A stretch of 64,000 bases of DNA from Bordetella holmesii ATCC 51541 (GCA_000612485.1 CP007494.1:2170001-2234000), one strand, 5' to 3'; numbered from the stretch's first letter, positions 18,038 through 28,236 are shown. A program made the numbers and translations. Notes: generated from the sequence alone by a model not told the origin.

Positions 18038-18282
18038 GCTCGCCGAGACCGATCCGGCTCCCATCACGTGGGGGCGGAACAGAATTAGAAAAAATTTATC
18101 GGTAGATTCTACCAAACCTATTATTACATCCGGGTGTAAGCACAAGCGGAAACACGATTTTTCTACCCGGAAGCTCTTGGGGGAATCCCCAGGACAGGTG
18201 GCAAGCCTGGTGCAAGGTTGACCAACCAGAATAAGGTAAGGCAAGTTACCAAAGAGCAATCGAACCATAACAGGAGACAGGC

Positions 18283-20172
18283 ATGGACAGAACCCGGGAT
18301 TTCCACTATCGGTCCTTGCACGAAAGGGACGCCTTCTGGCGTGAACAGGCTCAGCGAATCCACTGGGAGACACCATTTGAGCAGGTGCTCGACTTCACCC
18401 GGCCTCCTTTTTCCAGATGGTTTGTGGGTGGCCACAGCAATCTTTGCTACAACGCCGTAGACCGCTGGTTGCCCCAGCAAGCCGACGCGTCGGCCCTGAT
18501 CTGGGTGTCCACCGAGGTGGATCAGGAACGGACCTATAGTCGAAGGGAGTTGTACGAAGAGGTCAACGCCGTGGCCGCGATGCTGCGTGAACAGGGCGTC
18601 GGGCGCGGCGATCGCGTGCTGCTTTATATGCCCATGGTCCCCGAAGCCGTTTTCACCATGCTGGCCTGTGCCCGCCTGGGAGCCATCCATTCGGTAGTGT
18701 TCGGGGGTTTCGCCTCGGTGAATCTCGCGCAGCGTATCGATGACGCTCAGCCCAAGGTGGTGGTCTGCACAGACGGCGGATCGCGTGCGGGCAAGGTGGT
18801 GGCTTATAAACCATTGCTCGACAAGGCGTTGTCTCTGGCCCGGCATCCGCCTGCGGCGGTGATCGTGCTCGATCGTGGCCTGGCCGCATGTGAGCGCGAG
18901 CCGGGCCGTGACCTGGATTATGCCGAGTTGCGCGCGCGCCATGCCGGTGCCCAGGTGCCGGTCACCTGGCTCGAATCCTCCGAGCCTAGCTACATTCTTT
19001 ACACGTCGGGCACGACCGGCCGCCCCAAGGGTGTGCAGCGCGATACCGGTGGCTATGCGGTGGCGCTGGCCTCCTCGATGGAGTATCTGTTTGACGGCAA
19101 GCCAGGCGACACATTCTTCTGCACCAGTGATATCGGGTGGGTGGTCGACCACTCGTATATCGTCTATGGCCCTTTGATCGGCGGGCAGGCCACGATTCTC
19201 TATGAGGGCACGCCGGTGCGTCCTGATGGCGCCATCCTCTGGAGTCTGGTCGAGCGGTTTCGTGTCAATACGCTGTTTTCGGCACCCACTGCGGTCCGCG
19301 TATTCAAGCGGCAGGATCCTGCTCTGCTCAAGCGCCACGACCTGTCTTCGTTGCGTGCGCTGTATCTGGCCGGCGAGCCGCTGGATGAACCGACGGCGCA
19401 ATGGATCTCCGACGGGCTGGGCAAGCCTATCATCGACAACTATTGGCAAACCGAGTCCGGTTGGCCAATTTTGTCCGCTCAACCCGGCGTGGAACGCGTG
19501 CCCACGCGCTTTGGCAGCCCGTCATTTCCGGTATATGGGTTTGACGTGCGTGTGGTGAGTGAGTCGACTGGGGAAGATCTCGGACCCAACGAGAAGGGGG
19601 TGGTTGCCATTGTGCCTCCGTTGCCGCCAGGGGCGCTGTCGACGGTGTGGGGCGATGATGAGCGTTTTGTGCAAACCTATTTTTCCTCCATCCCGGCGCG
19701 CCAGTTGTATTCAACGTTCGATTGGGGGCTTCGGGATGAAGACGGATATTGGTTCATCCTCGGCCGCACCGACGACGTCATCAATGTGGCGGGCCATCGT
19801 CTGGGTACACGCGAGATCGAAGAGTCGGTCAACAGTCATGCCGGCGTGGCCGAATGCGCCGTGGTCGGTGTGGCCGATTCCCTCAAAGGTCAGGTGGCCC
19901 TGGCTTTCGTCGTGCTCAAGCGGCCCGATGACGCGCAGGCCGATGACGCGGCGCGATCGCTGGAAGCGGATATCATGCGCGTGGTGGAGAATCAGTTGGG
20001 CGGAGTTGCGCGGCCGGCGCGCATTCGCTTTGTCGGAGCCTTGCCAAAGACGCGCTCCGGCAAAGTGCTGCGGCGGGCCATCGTGGCAATCTGCGAAGGC
20101 CGTGACCCCGGTGATCTCACCACGATAGAAGACCCCTCATCACTCGAACAGATCAAGGAATCGCTGCAATGA
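18283..20172 (+). CDS. prpE: Propionate-CoA ligase
   Basis: AMP-forming synthetase of 629 residues that activates propionate to propionyl-CoA. Family motifs are YILYTSGTTGRPKGVQRDTG (adenylation loop), the DNYWQTESGWPI segment and the acetylatable lysine region PKTRSGKVLRRAI. It is closer to PrpE than to Acs by length and by its MDRTRDFHYRSLHERDAFW start. ATG 18283 follows AGGAGA. It overlaps the next gene by 4 bases. The methylcitrate genes lie about 38 kb away. Confidence 0.93.
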   Translation: MDRTRDFHYRSLHERDAFWREQAQRIHWETPFEQVLDFTRPPFSRWFVGGHSNLCYNAVDRWLPQQADASALIWVSTEVDQERTYSRRELYEEVNAVAAMLREQGVGRGDRVLLYMPMVPEAVFTMLACARLGAIHSVVFGGFASVNLAQRIDDAQPKVVVCTDGGSRAGKVVAYKPLLDKALSLARHPPAAVIVLDRGLAACEREPGRDLDYAELRARHAGAQVPVTWLESSEPSYILYTSGTTGRPKGVQRDTGGYAVALASSMEYLFDGKPGDTFFCTSDIGWVVDHSYIVYGPLIGGQATILYEGTPVRPDGAILWSLVERFRVNTLFSAPTAVRVFKRQDPALLKRHDLSSLRALYLAGEPLDEPTAQWISDGLGKPIIDNYWQTESGWPILSAQPGVERVPTRFGSPSFPVYGFDVRVVSESTGEDLGPNEKGVVAIVPPLPPGALSTVWGDDERFVQTYFSSIPARQLYSTFDWGLRDEDGYWFILGRTDDVINVAGHRLGTREIEESVNSHAGVAECAVVGVADSLKGQVALAFVVLKRPDDAQADDAARSLEADIMRVVENQLGGVARPARIRFVGALPKTRSGKVLRRAIVAICEGRDPGDLTTIEDPSSLEQIKESLQ

Positions 20173-20576
20173 AATCCAAACCAGTGCTGGCTGCGGAAGA
20201 CGTCAAGAAGATCCTCGCTGCCGCCGAGGCACATGCGCTGGCTCATCAATGGGCCGTATCGATTGCCGTTGTCGACGACGGAGGGCATCTGCTGGGCATG
20301 CTGCGAGGAGACGGGGCCGCTCCCATATCAGCGCATATCGCACCGGCCAAGGCCCGGACGGCAGCGCTGGGGCGCCGCGAATCGCGTGTCTATGAAGAGA
20401 TCATCAACAACGGCCGTTATTCCTTCCTGTCCGCGCCGGAAATCGAAGGCATGCTCGAAGGCGGTGTACCCGTGGTGGCCGATGGCCAGGTGGTCGGCGC
20501 GGTGGGAGTCTCGGGAGTGAAGTCCAGCGAAGACGCCGATATTGCCCGCGCGGGCATTGCCGCGCTGGGGCTGTGA
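20169..20576 (+). CDS. GlcG/HbpS family heme-binding-like protein
   Basis: 135 residues of the GlcG/HbpS (DUF336) fold: DVKKILAAAEAHALAHQWAV, VDDGGHLLGMLRGDGA, PAKARTAALGRRES and the C-terminal GGVPVVADGQVVGAVGVSG with ARAGIAAL. Family members bind haem or cobalamin or act as accessory proteins; the role here is unknown. It is overlapped by prpE (ATGA) and by the MFS gene (GTGA), so the three genes are translationally coupled. Confidence 0.87.
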   Translation: MKSKPVLAAEDVKKILAAAEAHALAHQWAVSIAVVDDGGHLLGMLRGDGAAPISAHIAPAKARTAALGRRESRVYEEIINNGRYSFLSAPEIEGMLEGGVPVVADGQVVGAVGVSGVKSSEDADIARAGIAALGL

Positions 20577-21886
20577 GTCTGTCCGTACCGGATGACGCCG
20601 CTCGACAGCGGCGTTTGCTCAATCCAGGCGTACGTCGACGTGAAGTCTGGGCCTGGGCCATGTATGACTTCGCGAATTCCGGCTACACCACGGTCATACT
20701 GACCACGGTTTTCAGTACGTACTTCGTTGCGGTGGTCGGTCAGCGGGCGCACTGGGCCACCCTGGCCTGGACGGCCGCTCTGTCGCTGTCCTATCTGGCC
20801 ATCATGCTGACCATGCCCACGCTAGGCGCGCGTGCCGATGCGCATGCCGGCAAGCGCTGGCTGCTCTACACCAGTACGATTGGCTGCGTCTTGGCCACAC
20901 TCCTGCTGACCCGCGTAGGGCCGGGCGATGTCTGGCTGGCATTGGTGGCCGTGGCGATCTCCAACTATTGCTATTGTATCGGCGAGTCGGTCGTCGCGGC
21001 GTTTCTGCCCGAGCTGGCGCGGCCTGCGGCGCTGGGGCGGGTGTCCGGTTGGGGCTGGAGCTTTGGTTATTGCGGCGGCATGCTGACGCTTGGGCTTTGC
21101 TTGGCCGTCGTGACGCGCGGCGAAGCTATCGGGCAGAGTGCAGAAAACTATGTGCCCTGGGTCATCGCCGTGACCTGCCTGGTGTTTGCGTTGGCGGCTT
21201 TACCGTCGTTTTTTCTGCTGCGCGAGCGGGCGCGGCCGCATGCCGTGACGCTGGCGGCACCGGATATGCTGCGGCGGCTGGCACGCGCCTGGCACGAAAC
21301 AGGCGAGCATTTCCCGGAATTTCGGCGCCTACTGATGTGCGGCGCCTGCTATCAGGCCGGCATTGCCGTGGTCATCACGCTGGCCGCCATCTATGCCGAG
21401 CAAGTGATGGGCTTCAGTATGCCGCAGATCATGCTGCTGGTTTTTACTGTCAATATTGCCGCGGCCATTGGTGCTTTCAGTTTTGGGTATGTACAGGACC
21501 GTATCGGCCACAAACGGGCCCTGGCCCTGACGCTGGTGGGTTGGATCATCATGGTGTTGGTCGCTTATGCGGCTACGACCGTGCCTGTATTCTGGGTTGC
21601 CGCCACGTTGGCCGGCCTGTGCATGGGTACCAGCCAGAGTGCGGGACGTGCGATGACCGGGGCGATGGCGCCGGCAGGCCGCCTGGCGGAGTTTTTTGCC
21701 CTCTGGACGTTCGCGGTGCAGTTGGCTGCGGTCGTGGGGCCGCTGACGTATGGGCTGGTCACTTGGCTGACGGCGGGCAATCACCGGTTGGCGATTCTGG
21801 TGACCGGATTGTTCTTTGTCGCAGGCCTGCTGTTGTTGGCCCGGGTTGATCTGGTGCGAGGGATCGCGCGCAGTCAGCAGGTCTGA
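20573..21886 (+). CDS. MFS transporter, UMF1/Atg22-like
   Basis: 437 residues with about 12 hydrophobic segments. The start REVWAWAMYDFANSGYTTVI and the TLGARADAHAGKRWLLYTS loop are typical of the UMF1 branch of major facilitator permeases. The start is GTG 20573 inside the stop of the preceding gene, a 4-base overlap. Substrate unknown; being in the prpE unit, it may move a short carboxylate or amino acid, which is only inference. Confidence 0.88.
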   Translation: MSLSVPDDAARQRRLLNPGVRRREVWAWAMYDFANSGYTTVILTTVFSTYFVAVVGQRAHWATLAWTAALSLSYLAIMLTMPTLGARADAHAGKRWLLYTSTIGCVLATLLLTRVGPGDVWLALVAVAISNYCYCIGESVVAAFLPELARPAALGRVSGWGWSFGYCGGMLTLGLCLAVVTRGEAIGQSAENYVPWVIAVTCLVFALAALPSFFLLRERARPHAVTLAAPDMLRRLARAWHETGEHFPEFRRLLMCGACYQAGIAVVITLAAIYAEQVMGFSMPQIMLLVFTVNIAAAIGAFSFGYVQDRIGHKRALALTLVGWIIMVLVAYAATTVPVFWVAATLAGLCMGTSQSAGRAMTGAMAPAGRLAEFFALWTFAVQLAAVVGPLTYGLVTWLTAGNHRLAILVTGLFFVAGLLLLARVDLVRGIARSQQV

Positions 21887-21930
21887 AGCGGGCTGCTATT
21901 CTTATGTTCTGGCCACCATGCAAAGCACCA

Positions 21931-21989
21931 CGCAACCGCTAGAACCGCGCTGCGTAAGGTGCTCGTAAGAGCATGGCGATACGGTTGCG
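21931..21989 (+). other. Structured leader upstream of acs
   Basis: CGCAACCG (21931-21938) pairs with CGGTTGCG (21982-21989) as an 8-bp outer stem. Inside it, TGCTC-GTAA-GAGCA forms a hairpin with a GNRA-type loop. It ends about 46 bp before the acs start and could be a regulatory leader or chance pairing. Confidence 0.35.
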
Positions 21990-22035
21990 AGTCGGCAAAA
22001 CGGCAGCACCAAAATCACGAATCGGAGACTAAACC

Positions 22036-24015
22036 ATGTCGAACGCCATCCAATCCGTCCTGGTGGAAACCCGTGTGTTTCCTCCTCCCGAACGCGCCGT
22101 CAAGGGCGCGACGATTTCGGGCATGGACGCCTACCGCGCCTTGGCCGAGGAGGCCGAGCGCGACCCCGATGGTTTCTGGGGGCGCCATGCCCGCGAAAAT
22201 CTTCAATGGACCAAACCCTTTACCGAGGTGCTCGATGAAAGCGATGCGCCGTTCTATCGCTGGTTCGGCGACGGTGAACTCAATGTTTCGGCCAACTGCC
22301 TCGACGTTCACCTGACTAACGGCAATGCCGACAAGACAGCCATCATTTTTGAGTCCGACGACGGCAAGGTCGAGAAGGTCAGCTATCGAGAGCTGCTGGG
22401 TCGGGTGTGCCGATTCGCCAATGGCTTGACGTCGTTGGGCTACAAGAAGGGCGACCGGGCCATCATCTATATGCCCATGTCGGTCGAAGCGGTGGTGGCG
22501 ATGCAGGCCTGCGCGCGCTTGGGTGTGACGCATTCGGTGGTGTTTGGTGGATTTTCCGCCAAGAGCCTGCAGGAACGCATCGTCGATGTGGGTGCATCGC
22601 TGGTCATCACTGCTGACGAGCAGGTGCGGGGCGGCAAGGTCATCCCGCTCAAGCCCGCCGTAGAGGAGGCCATCGCCATGGGAGGTTGCGAGGCCGTCAC
22701 CAAGGTCATCGTCTATCGCCGCACGGGTGGCGAGGTAGCCTGGACAGAGGGGCGCGATCTGTGGATGCACGACGTCCAGGCCGGCCAGTCTGACATGTGC
22801 GAGCCGGTGCCGGTCAATGCCGAACATCCTCTGTTCATCCTGTACACCTCGGGCTCGACCGGTAAACCCAAGGGCGTGCAACATGCTTCGGCAGGCTATC
22901 TCTTGTGGGCGTTGCTGACGGTCAAGTGGACGTTCGACGCGCGCGCCGATGACGTGTACTGGTGCACTGCCGATGTGGGCTGGATCACCGGCCACACCTA
23001 TATCAGTTATGGCCCGCTGGCCGCCGGCCTGACCCAGGTGGTTTTTGAGGGCGTGCCGACCTTTCCCAACGCCGGGCGCTTCTGGGAAATGGTCCAGCGT
23101 CACAAAGTGAGCGTGTTTTATACCGCGCCGACAGCCATCCGTTCGCTTATCAAAGCCGCCGAGGCCACACCGCAGACGCATCCGCGCAACTTCGATCTCG
23201 ACAGCTTGCGCATCATTGGTACCGTGGGCGAACCCATCAATCCGGAGGCCTGGATCTGGTACCACAAGAACGTGGGCCGCGAACGTTGTCCCATCGTGGA
23301 CACGTGGTGGCAGACCGAGACCGGCGGCCATATGATCACCCCCCTGCCTGGTGCCACGCCACTCAAACCGGGCTCATGCACGTTGCCTTTGCCGGGGATC
23401 GCCGCGGCCATCGTCGACGAAACGGGTGGCGACGTCGAACCAGGCAATGGCGGCTTTCTGGTCATCAAACGGCCCTGGCCGGCGATGATACGCACGATCT
23501 GGGGAGACCCGGAGCGCTTCAAAAAGAGCTATTTCCCCGCCGAGTTGCGCGGCTACTATCTGGCAGGCGATGGCGCTCAGCGAGACGCCGATGGCTACTT
23601 CTGGATCATGGGCCGTATTGACGATGTGCTCAATGTGTCGGGCCATCGCCTGGGCACCATGGAAGTGGAGTCCGCGCTGGTCGCCCATGAGCTGGTCGCC
23701 GAGGCGGCTGTGGTGGGCCGTCCGGACGATACGACAGGCGAAGCCGTGGTGGCCTTTGTCGTACTCAAGAGTGCTCGTCCGGAAGGCGAAGAGGCCCAGG
23801 CCATTGCCAAGCAACTGCGTGACTGGGTTGCGCGGGAGATCGGCCCCATCGCCAAGCCCAAGGACATCCGTTTCGGGGACAATCTTCCGAAAACACGGTC
23901 GGGCAAGATCATGCGACGCTTGTTGCGTGTCGTGGCCAAGGGTGAGGAGGTGACGCAAGATGTCTCCACGCTGGAGAACCCCGCCATCCTGGAGCAACTG
24001 TCCAAGCCCCTGTAA
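22036..24015 (+). CDS. acs: Acetyl-CoA synthetase
   Basis: 659 residues; converts acetate, ATP and CoA to acetyl-CoA through acetyl-AMP. Motifs: [36 protein letters not shown], and the regulatory lysine segment [15 protein letters not shown], normally inactivated by acetylation. Length matches the family. ATG 22036 is preceded by CGGAGA. A leader of about 150 bp separates it from the MFS gene, so it probably has its own promoter. It ends in a terminator used as target by IS copy 3. Confidence 0.96.
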   Translation: MSNAIQSVLVETRVFPPPERAVKGATISGMDAYRALAEEAERDPDGFWGRHARENLQWTKPFTEVLDESDAPFYRWFGDGELNVSANCLDVHLTNGNADKTAIIFESDDGKVEKVSYRELLGRVCRFANGLTSLGYKKGDRAIIYMPMSVEAVVAMQACARLGVTHSVVFGGFSAKSLQERIVDVGASLVITADEQVRGGKVIPLKPAVEEAIAMGGCEAVTKVIVYRRTGGEVAWTEGRDLWMHDVQAGQSDMCEPVPVNAEHPLFILYTSGSTGKPKGVQHASAGYLLWALLTVKWTFDARADDVYWCTADVGWITGHTYISYGPLAAGLTQVVFEGVPTFPNAGRFWEMVQRHKVSVFYTAPTAIRSLIKAAEATPQTHPRNFDLDSLRIIGTVGEPINPEAWIWYHKNVGRERCPIVDTWWQTETGGHMITPLPGATPLKPGSCTLPLPGIAAAIVDETGGDVEPGNGGFLVIKRPWPAMIRTIWGDPERFKKSYFPAELRGYYLAGDGAQRDADGYFWIMGRIDDVLNVSGHRLGTMEVESALVAHELVAEAAVVGRPDDTTGEAVVAFVVLKSARPEGEEAQAIAKQLRDWVAREIGPIAKPKDIRFGDNLPKTRSGKIMRRLLRVVAKGEEVTQDVSTLENPAILEQLSKPL

Positions 24016-24045
24016 GCTGGCGGACAAGCTCACCAGAGCATAATG

Positions 24046-24077
24046 AAAGCCTGCGCGCAATGCGCAGGCTTTTTTTT
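24046..24077 (+). terminator. acs terminator, target of IS copy 3
   Basis: AAAGCCTGCGC/GCGCAGGCTTT stem of 11 bp around a GCAAT loop, running into 8 T (24070-24077). IS copy 3 begins at the next base. Confidence 0.9.
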
Positions 24078-25383
24078 GGTTCATCGAGGAATACCGGGGA
24101 ATGCAGACCGGATCTTGAGGAAGAAGTACTCCTGATCGCGGTAGCCGTAGGCGCGGCGCTTGATGACTTTGATGGTGTTGTTGATGCCCTCGACGATGCT
24201 GGTGTTGAGCCGGTGGCGACAGCGAGACAGAATCCCGTGCAGATAGGCTTTTAGCTTGAGCGCGAAGTGAGCCAAGGCGGCGATGCCGCTGCCCTGAGCC
24301 TGTTGCAGCCAGTGATCCCATGCCTGGCGGGCGTAGCCGGGGTGTTGGTAGAACCACAGCTGTTTGAGCTCATCGCGCATCAGATAAGCGGTGAGCAAGG
24401 GCTGGTTGGCCTGGAGCAACTCGTCCAACTTTACCGATTGGCACGGATCGAGGTTTTTGCGATTGCGCAGCAGTAGCCAGCGACTGGACTTGATCACCCG
24501 GCGGGCCGGCTTGTCGTGCCGCAACTGGTTCGCTTGGTCTACACGCACCCGGTCTATCACTTCACGGCCGTACTTGGCCACGACGTGGAACAGGTCGTAG
24601 ACGATCTCGGCGTTGGGGCAGTTGGCCTGGATCTCCAGCTCATAGGCCGTCGTCATGTCGATCGCTACGGCCCGGATCTGCTGGGCAACTCCTGTTGGCA
24701 GTTGTTCGAAGAAGGCTCTGGCCGTCTCGCGCGAGCGGCCATCACCGATCCATAGCACCTGACGGCGGATCGGATCGACAACGACCGTGGCATAACGATG
24801 GCCCTTGTGTAGAGCGAACTCGTCCATCGCTAGGTAGTGGATCTGGCTCCAGTCCGGCTCTTGGATCGCCCGTCGCAGCAGGGCCTTGTCCAGCGCCTTG
24901 ACCGTGTGCCAACCCAGTTGGAAGAAGCGCGCCACGGCCAGAATGTTGCTGGACTCAAGCAACTGGCTGACCGCCTCGGCCAGCCGGTCGGTCACTCGCT
25001 GGTAACGGCCCAGCCAGCTCAGCCTCTCCAGATGCGGTCCACCGCACTGCTCGCACCAGACCCGCCGACGCGGCACTACCAGCGTCACTCGCAGCGCCAT
25101 TAGCGGCAGATCCCGCACCCGGCGCGTGGTCGTCTCATGCACCTGCCGACATCGGTTGCCGCAGTGCTCGCAGTGCATCGTTCGCGCTGAAGGCTTCAGG
25201 TAAATCGTGACCGTCCGGCTCTCACCTTCAGGCCACACGACCCGCTCCACCCGATAACCTTCCCACCCACCCAACCTCTCGATCGTCTTGCGGTCCAGCA
25301 TGATCCCGGCCTTGATCCTTGAAAAATCAAGGATCAAGCGTAACGGCAATCAAGCACGGCTCCACGCTATTCCGCGATGAACC
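24078..25383 (-). mobile_element. IS1001-like insertion sequence, copy 3
   Basis: 1306 bp, same ends and orientation as copy 1. T runs of 8 (24070-24077) and 7 (25384-25390) flank it. It separates acs from the EamA gene, whose GTG start lies 41 bp beyond its right end, so the native EamA promoter may have been displaced. Confidence 0.95.
24081..25301 (-). CDS. tnpA: ISL3-family transposase (IS1001 type), copy 3
   Basis: 406 residues, protein the same as copies 1 and 2 by reading; a silent two-base difference is seen in the GVAQQ segment. Intact frame, zinc-finger cysteines and catalytic core. It is transcribed towards the 3' end of acs, convergent with it. Confidence 0.93.
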   Translation of the reverse strand: MLDRKTIERLGGWEGYRVERVVWPEGESRTVTIYLKPSARTMHCEHCGNRCRQVHETTTRRVRDLPLMALRVTLVVPRRRVWCEQCGGPHLERLSWLGRYQRVTDRLAEAVSQLLESSNILAVARFFQLGWHTVKALDKALLRRAIQEPDWSQIHYLAMDEFALHKGHRYATVVVDPIRRQVLWIGDGRSRETARAFFEQLPTGVAQQIRAVAIDMTTAYELEIQANCPNAEIVYDLFHVVAKYGREVIDRVRVDQANQLRHDKPARRVIKSSRWLLLRNRKNLDPCQSVKLDELLQANQPLLTAYLMRDELKQLWFYQHPGYARQAWDHWLQQAQGSGIAALAHFALKLKAYLHGILSRCRHRLNTSIVEGINNTIKVIKRRAYGYRDQEYFFLKIRSAFPGIPR

Positions 25384-25424
25384 TTTTTTTGCCCAATCGT
25401 TTCATGTGTCCAAGGGAGTTCGTA

Positions 25425-26309
25425 GTGAGTCGCAGCAGTTTCGATCGCGCAGGCCTGAGCCTGATGTTGGCCACAGTTTTTGTGTGGGCAGGAAGCTGGA
25501 TTGCGATGAAGCTCGTTGTGCCCTATATCGGTCCCTATAATTTCGTGGTGGTCCGCTATCTGAGCGGTGCACTGGTGCTGTTTGTCGGCGCCATTCTGAC
25601 CGCGCGGCCCCTGGCCATGCCTGCCTGGCGCCTGACGGTGATGGTGGGCCTGTTGCAGACGGCGGGCTTTCAGGGTTGTGTACAGACAGCCCTGGTCACA
25701 GGGGGAGTGGGCAAGGTCGCGCTCATGGCTTACACCATGCCTTTCTGGGTGATTCTGCTGGCTTGGCTGATTCTCAAGGAGCGGCCCAGCCGGTTGCATT
25801 GGGCGGGTATTGCCTTGGCCGCCTGTGGGCTGGTGTGCTTCGCTCAGCCGTGGAATGGTATGGGCAGCGATTTTCTGCCCATGGCCCTGGGCGTGGGCAG
25901 CGGCTTTTGCTGGGGCATGGGTACGGTGTTGTCCTAGCGAATGTTCGACAACCATGCGCCGGATGTCGTGACGTTCACGGCATGGCAAATGCTCATCGGC
26001 GCGCTGGCCATGGCGCCGGTCGCGTTGCTGGTCCCGCAGATCGATGCGGTCTGGGGCTGGGAACTGATTGCCGGGATGGCCTATATCATTCTGGTGGCCA
26101 CCGCGTTGGCCTGGGTAATGTGGCTGTTGGTAGTCCGGCGCGTGCCAGCGTCGATCGCCGGTCTGTCCGCCCTGGGGGTGCCCGTGGTCGCTGTACTGCT
26201 GGCCTGGTGGATTTTGCACGAACGCCCGACCTTAAACGATCTGGCGGGCATGTTGTTCATTATGGTTGGCATCGGCGTAGTCAGCCGAGCGCGGCCGCGT
26301 AAAGCCTGA
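25425..26309 (+). pseudogene. EamA/DMT-family exporter with an in-frame stop
   Basis: Two EamA repeats of about five membrane segments each: the first contains LSLMLATVFVWAGSWIAMKL, the second begins near FDNHAPDVVTFTAWQMLIGA. The frame is broken by TAG (25935-25937) exactly between the repeats; it continues unchanged to 26309 (294 residues in all). GTG 25425 with AGGGAG upstream is the likely start; ATG 25404 is an alternative. The family exports amino acids or other metabolites. The truncated product would be a single five-segment repeat. Confidence 0.87.
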
Positions 26310-26328
26310 TACAAAACTGGAACCCGAG

Positions 26329-27342
26329 ATGATAGATTTTCGCAGCGATACCGTGACCCGCCCTTCGGCAGCCATGTTGCAAGCCATGACGTGTGCGCCT
26401 GTGGGCGATGACGTCATGGGTGATGACCCCACTGTCGTGGCGTTGCAGCAGGCCGTCGCCGAGCGCGCGGACAAGGAAGCAGGGCTGTTCTTTCCGACCG
26501 GCACGCAAAGCAATCTGGCCGGCATCATGGCGCATTGCGGACGCGGCGATGAGTACCTGGTCGGGCAATTGGCGCACACCTACAAATACGAAGGCGGGGG
26601 CGCCGCCGTGCTGGGCAGTATTCAGCCCCAGCCCATCGAGCACGACGGCGACGGCTCGCTGCCCATCGCCAAGCTGGAAGCCGCGGTCAAGCCGGTGGGC
26701 GATGCGCACTATGCGCGTACGCGCTTGTTGGCGCTTGAAAATACCTTCCACGGCAAAGTCATCCGGCAGCCCTATATTCTGGAGGCGACTGCCTTTGCGC
26801 GCAGCCGGGGGCTGGGCACCCATCTGGATGGGGCACGGGTATTCAACGCCAGCGTCGCCAGCGGATTGGCGCTTAGCGAGCTCTGTCAGCCTTTCGATAC
26901 GGTCTCTATCTGTTTTTCCAAGGGGCTGGGTGCACCGGTAGGATCGGTGCTGGTGGGCAGCCAGGCGCTGATCGAGCAGGCCAGGCGTTGGCGCAAGGTG
27001 CTCGGCGGTGGTATGCGCCAGTCAGGGGTCTTGGCCGCAGCGGCGCAGTACGCACTTGAACACAATGTGGCGCGTCTGGCCCAAGACCACGAGCACGCGA
27101 GCCTGTTGGGCCAGGGGCTGGCGCAATTGCCTGGCGTGCAGGTGCTGTCGCAGAGCACCAATATGGTGTTCGTGAGTGTTGCTCCCGAACACCGCAGCAG
27201 GCTCAACCAAGGCCTGAAGGAAGCGGGCATTCTGATGAGCGCGGTCTATGACGGGCCGGTACGTCTGGTGACCCATCTCGATATTTCCCGCCAGGACATC
27301 GAGCGCGCACTGCAGGTGTTTGCCCGCTTGTTGAGCGCATGA
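26329..27342 (+). CDS. ltaE: Low-specificity L-threonine aldolase
   Basis: PLP enzyme of 337 residues that splits threonine or allo-threonine into glycine and acetaldehyde. It begins MIDFRSDTVTRPSAAMLQAM, as in the family. The substrate and cofactor segments are VGDDVMGDDPTV and THLDGARVFNA, and the PLP lysine is in CFSKGLGAPVGS. It starts 19 bp after the exporter pseudogene, so they may have formed one transcript. Confidence 0.94.
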   Translation: MIDFRSDTVTRPSAAMLQAMTCAPVGDDVMGDDPTVVALQQAVAERADKEAGLFFPTGTQSNLAGIMAHCGRGDEYLVGQLAHTYKYEGGGAAVLGSIQPQPIEHDGDGSLPIAKLEAAVKPVGDAHYARTRLLALENTFHGKVIRQPYILEATAFARSRGLGTHLDGARVFNASVASGLALSELCQPFDTVSICFSKGLGAPVGSVLVGSQALIEQARRWRKVLGGGMRQSGVLAAAAQYALEHNVARLAQDHEHASLLGQGLAQLPGVQVLSQSTNMVFVSVAPEHRSRLNQGLKEAGILMSAVYDGPVRLVTHLDISRQDIERALQVFARLLSA

Positions 27343-27363
27343 GGGCTGACGCGCGCGGGTGAC

Positions 27364-28197
27364 TCAAACCCCTGCGAACGCGATCAGGTTCCTGTAGCCA
27401 TCCAGAGCGTCAGGCCAGCGGGGGGTCCAGCCGCTGGCCTTTAGCCGTTGGTTGCGGATGCGTTTGCTGCCTACATTGGCCGGGGCAGGTCCCGGCAGTG
27501 GCGCCGGGGCCTGCAAGAGGCGCGCGAGTCCGCCATACAGCTCGTCCAGCAGCATCGGGGTGTCATCCGCGCCGAGATAGCAGGATTGAGGCTGAGGCAA
27601 ATGCAGCAGATGATCGACAGCCGCGGCCGCGTCATCGATATGGATACGGTTGGCCCAGTGCCCGCTTGCTACGTGTGCCTGGCCTGCACGCAGACGCTCT
27701 AGCAATTGCGTGCGTCCCGGCCCGTAGAGACCGGCCAGCCGCAGGATCACCGCTGCGTGTGTGGCGCCGCTGAGCGACTGCTCGGCTTCTAGCAGAATGC
27801 GGCCATTGAAGCCCAGGGGGTGGGTTGGGGTGGACTCGTCAATCCATTGTCCGTGGTGTTCACCGTAAACGGCTGAAGAGGACACAAAAACCCAGCGCGC
27901 CGGAGGGCAGTTCAAGGCCGCCAGCAGATGACGCTGACCGTCGAGGAACAGCCCGCGGTAGCGGGCGGGATCGCGCGAGCCCGGCGCGGGCAGGTAGGCG
28001 AGACGGTCGATATGTGTGGGCAGTCCGGCCAGAGAGGCCGGGTCGGTCAGGTCGGCACGGATCCAGCGGATACCCGCAGGCGAGGTGGCGGGCGGCTGGC
28101 GGCGTAGCGCCCACACTTCGATGCCGCGTGCGAGCAAGCGGTCCGCTACACGCAGCCCCAGGTCCCCACATCCGGCCAGCAATACGGCGTGCGTCAT
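27364..28197 (-). CDS. NAD-dependent epimerase/dehydratase-like SDR protein
   Basis: 277 residues of the extended short-chain dehydrogenase fold. The cofactor loop is seen as LLAGCGDLGLRVADRLLARG, followed by WVFVSSSAVYGEHHGQW and RLAGLYGPGR. The tyrosine of SAVYG lacks an obvious YxxxK lysine, so catalysis may be changed. Start ATG 28197. Because the upstream ETF-QO gene is frameshifted, its frame runs on into this one without a stop; the terminator between them suggests this is accidental. Confidence 0.85.
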   Translation of the reverse strand: MTHAVLLAGCGDLGLRVADRLLARGIEVWALRRQPPATSPAGIRWIRADLTDPASLAGLPTHIDRLAYLPAPGSRDPARYRGLFLDGQRHLLAALNCPPARWVFVSSSAVYGEHHGQWIDESTPTHPLGFNGRILLEAEQSLSGATHAAVILRLAGLYGPGRTQLLERLRAGQAHVASGHWANRIHIDDAAAAVDHLLHLPQPQSCYLGADDTPMLLDELYGGLARLLQAPAPLPGPAPANVGSKRIRNQRLKASGWTPRWPDALDGYRNLIAFAGV

Positions 28198-28205
28198 GTC
28201 TTCTC

Positions 28206-28236
28206 GAAAAAAAAGCGCCTCGGTACGAAGCGCCTC
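28206..28236 (-). terminator. Terminator after the ETF-QO gene
   Basis: On the - strand a GCGCTTCG/CGAGGCGC-type stem (with G-T pairs) is followed by 8 T. It lies between the true ETF-QO stop (28247) and the epimerase start. Confidence 0.75.

Noticed and set aside
23374..24357. A 327-codon frame spanning the IS copy 3 edge and antisense acs
   Set aside because: It is a chimera of an off-frame IS reading and the opposite strand of acs.
4536..25383. Inversion of the DNA between oppositely oriented IS copies
   Set aside because: Each copy has matching T/A runs on both sides and sensible host sequence across the gap, so simple insertion is enough; homopolymer duplications cannot prove or exclude exchange.
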